A stretch of DNA of 6,808 nucleotides from Cuniculiplasma sp052315315 (GTDB lineage: Archaea; Thermoplasmatota; Thermoplasmata; Thermoplasmatales; Thermoplasmataceae): NCBI GenBank assembly GCA_052315315.1, contig JBLSDE010000045.1, forward strand, positions 1 through 6,808, read 5' to 3'. The stretch's first letter is position 1, and every line of letters starts with the position of its first letter. Position numbers and translations under genes: made by a program. Positions 6,452 through 6,808 of this stretch are shown piece after piece. The notes beneath the pieces were generated by a model. That model ran no database searches. It was not told where the DNA came from and worked only from the letters and a program-made list of their open reading frames with translations.

Positions 6452-6467
6452 CGAAAATTAAAATTTA
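6452..6467 (+). promoter_or_regulatory. BRE/TATA-like promoter of the hydrolase gene
   Basis: CGAAAATTAAAATTTA combines a BRE-like purine run (CGAAAA) with a TATA-like TTAAAATTTA centred about 25 bp before the ATG at 6487. This fits a leaderless transcript; no Shine-Dalgarno is present. Confidence 0.45.
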
Positions 6468-6486
6468 ATCAATTAATATCTAATAT

Positions 6487-6699
6487 ATGAGTGAATATGA
6501 AAAATTAGTACCTGAAAAGACTGCTTTGGTAATTATTGACCTTCAGAAAGGAATAACATCTATGGAAACTAAACCCACGCCAACATCAGAAGTTATAAGG
6601 AATGCTTCAATTTTAGCAAAAAGTTTTAGAGACAGAAAGATGAGGGTCTTTCCAGTCCATGTAAATCCACATAGTGTCCCAAATGTTGTGTATTTATAA
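6487..6699 (+). pseudogene. isochorismatase-like hydrolase, truncated by an IS
   Basis: The N-terminal third of an isochorismatase/cysteine-hydrolase family protein is present. The first strand ALVIIDLQKGI (13-23) holds the catalytic aspartate D18 in the family DxQ motif, and MRVFPVHVNP (52-61) matches the second strand. Complete members run to roughly 180-200 residues and need a lysine and a nucleophilic cysteine further on, both missing here. Native sequence ends at codon 61 (6669). From 6670 the frame runs into the terminal repeat of an IS256-like element, adds nine foreign residues (HSVPNVVYL) and stops at 6699. The product is therefore presumably inactive. Its own promoter and ATG are intact, so a short transcript may still be made. 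The substrate of the original enzyme cannot be told from this part. Confidence 0.82.
6670..6693. repeat. IS terminal inverted repeat (transposase 3' side)
   Basis: The plus strand reads CATAGTGTCCCAAATGTTGT then GTAT. It aligns with the reverse complement of 116-139 at 19 of 24 positions. The outermost base is uncertain because position 6670 differs between the two ends. Confidence 0.65.
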
Positions 6700-6808
6700 A
6701 GGATACCTCCTTTGGAACATTTCCTTAATCTCATCAATGCATTTATAATATCCCCTCAATGATCTCATAGACCATTTATCATTTATCTCTGCTGCTCTCA
6801 GATAAATG
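6694..6808 (-). CDS. transposase C-terminus, partial (IS256-like)
   Basis: The last 37 codons of a minus-strand transposase enter from the right edge and end with TAA at 6696-6694. The peptide begins IYLRAAEINDKWSMRS and ends KEMFQRRYPL. A conserved KW, a following arginine and a basic tail with a bulky C-terminus resemble the end of IS256/Mutator-type DDE transposases; the catalytic residues lie outside the window. The stop codon directly abuts the terminal repeat, a compact arrangement usual in small insertion sequences. The start codon and most of the protein are not visible. The family call rests on this tail and the repeat and was not checked by search. Confidence 0.6.
   Translation of the reverse strand, partial: IYLRAAEINDKWSMRSLRGYYKCIDEIKEMFQRRYPL

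Larger units (their letters stand above)
6670..6808 (-). mobile_element. IS256-like insertion sequence, transposase 3' end
   Basis: These are the outer 139 bp of an element that continues past the right edge. The outer boundary is the terminal repeat at 6670-6693, directly followed by the transposase stop codon at 6694-6696. The element is inserted in the isochorismatase-like gene, tail end toward that gene's promoter. It has the same orientation as the element at the left edge and a matching terminal repeat, so the two may be copies of one IS or close relatives. Confidence 0.7.

Noticed and set aside
6543..6737. Minus-strand frame of 64 residues at the right side
   Set aside because: It overlaps both the isochorismatase-like fragment and the transposase tail in another frame and has no family features.
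1..6808. Idea that the window is an excised circle carrying one IS copy
   Set aside because: The order of the IS pieces would permit it, but the flanks share no target duplication and the interrupted hydrolase does not resume beyond the left IS end.
1..6808. CRISPR array, tRNA, rRNA, toxin-antitoxin or defence cassette
   Set aside because: No regularly spaced repeats, cloverleaf sequence, rRNA segments or paired small genes were seen on either strand.

Overview
The window looks like a chromosomal segment of an AT-rich archaeon. The signs are archaeal TATA-like boxes about 24-29 bp upstream of start codons that lack a Shine-Dalgarno sequence (leaderless layout), frequent AGA/AGG arginine and ATA isoleucine codons, TTG and GTG starts, and a GGTGAT Shine-Dalgarno used only for the internal operon gene. 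The gene types and style fit Thermoplasmatales (Ferroplasma, Cuniculiplasma and relatives), but that placement is inference; no search was run.

Layout. Bases 1-139 are the 5' end of an IS256-like insertion sequence: the first 8 codons of a minus-strand transposase, a hairpin hiding its ribosome binding site, and a terminal inverted repeat at 116-139. Bases 140-366 hold no convincing gene. A TIGR01777-type NAD(P)-binding epimerase-like gene follows (367-1284, minus). Next is a two-gene minus-strand operon (4901 down to 1405) for a heterodimeric ABC exporter whose genes overlap by 4 bp. A divergent promoter region (about 4902-5086) separates it from a plus-strand 12-helix MFS transporter (to 6394). 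Last comes the start of an isochorismatase-like hydrolase gene (6487), cut after 61 codons by the 3' end of an IS256-like element (6670-6808) that carries the last 37 transposase codons on the minus strand.

How the parts work together. The two ABC half-transporters have complementary defects: the upstream subunit has a degenerate Walker B/H-loop and an intact LSGGQ, the downstream subunit has an intact Walker B/H-loop and an altered LSEGQ. Together they make one consensus and one degenerate ATP site, as in TM287/288-type exporters. With the divergently transcribed MFS carrier, the centre of the window is a transport locus, substrates unknown. Both edges end in related IS ends in the same orientation, so the window is either an IS-bounded block or a contig that stops at a repeated element.

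I see no CRISPR array, tRNA, rRNA or clear new multi-gene system. The most notable non-obvious signals are the Shine-Dalgarno-hiding hairpin of the transposase, a perfect 10-bp inverted repeat early in the MFS gene, and the split of ATPase defects between the two ABC subunits.
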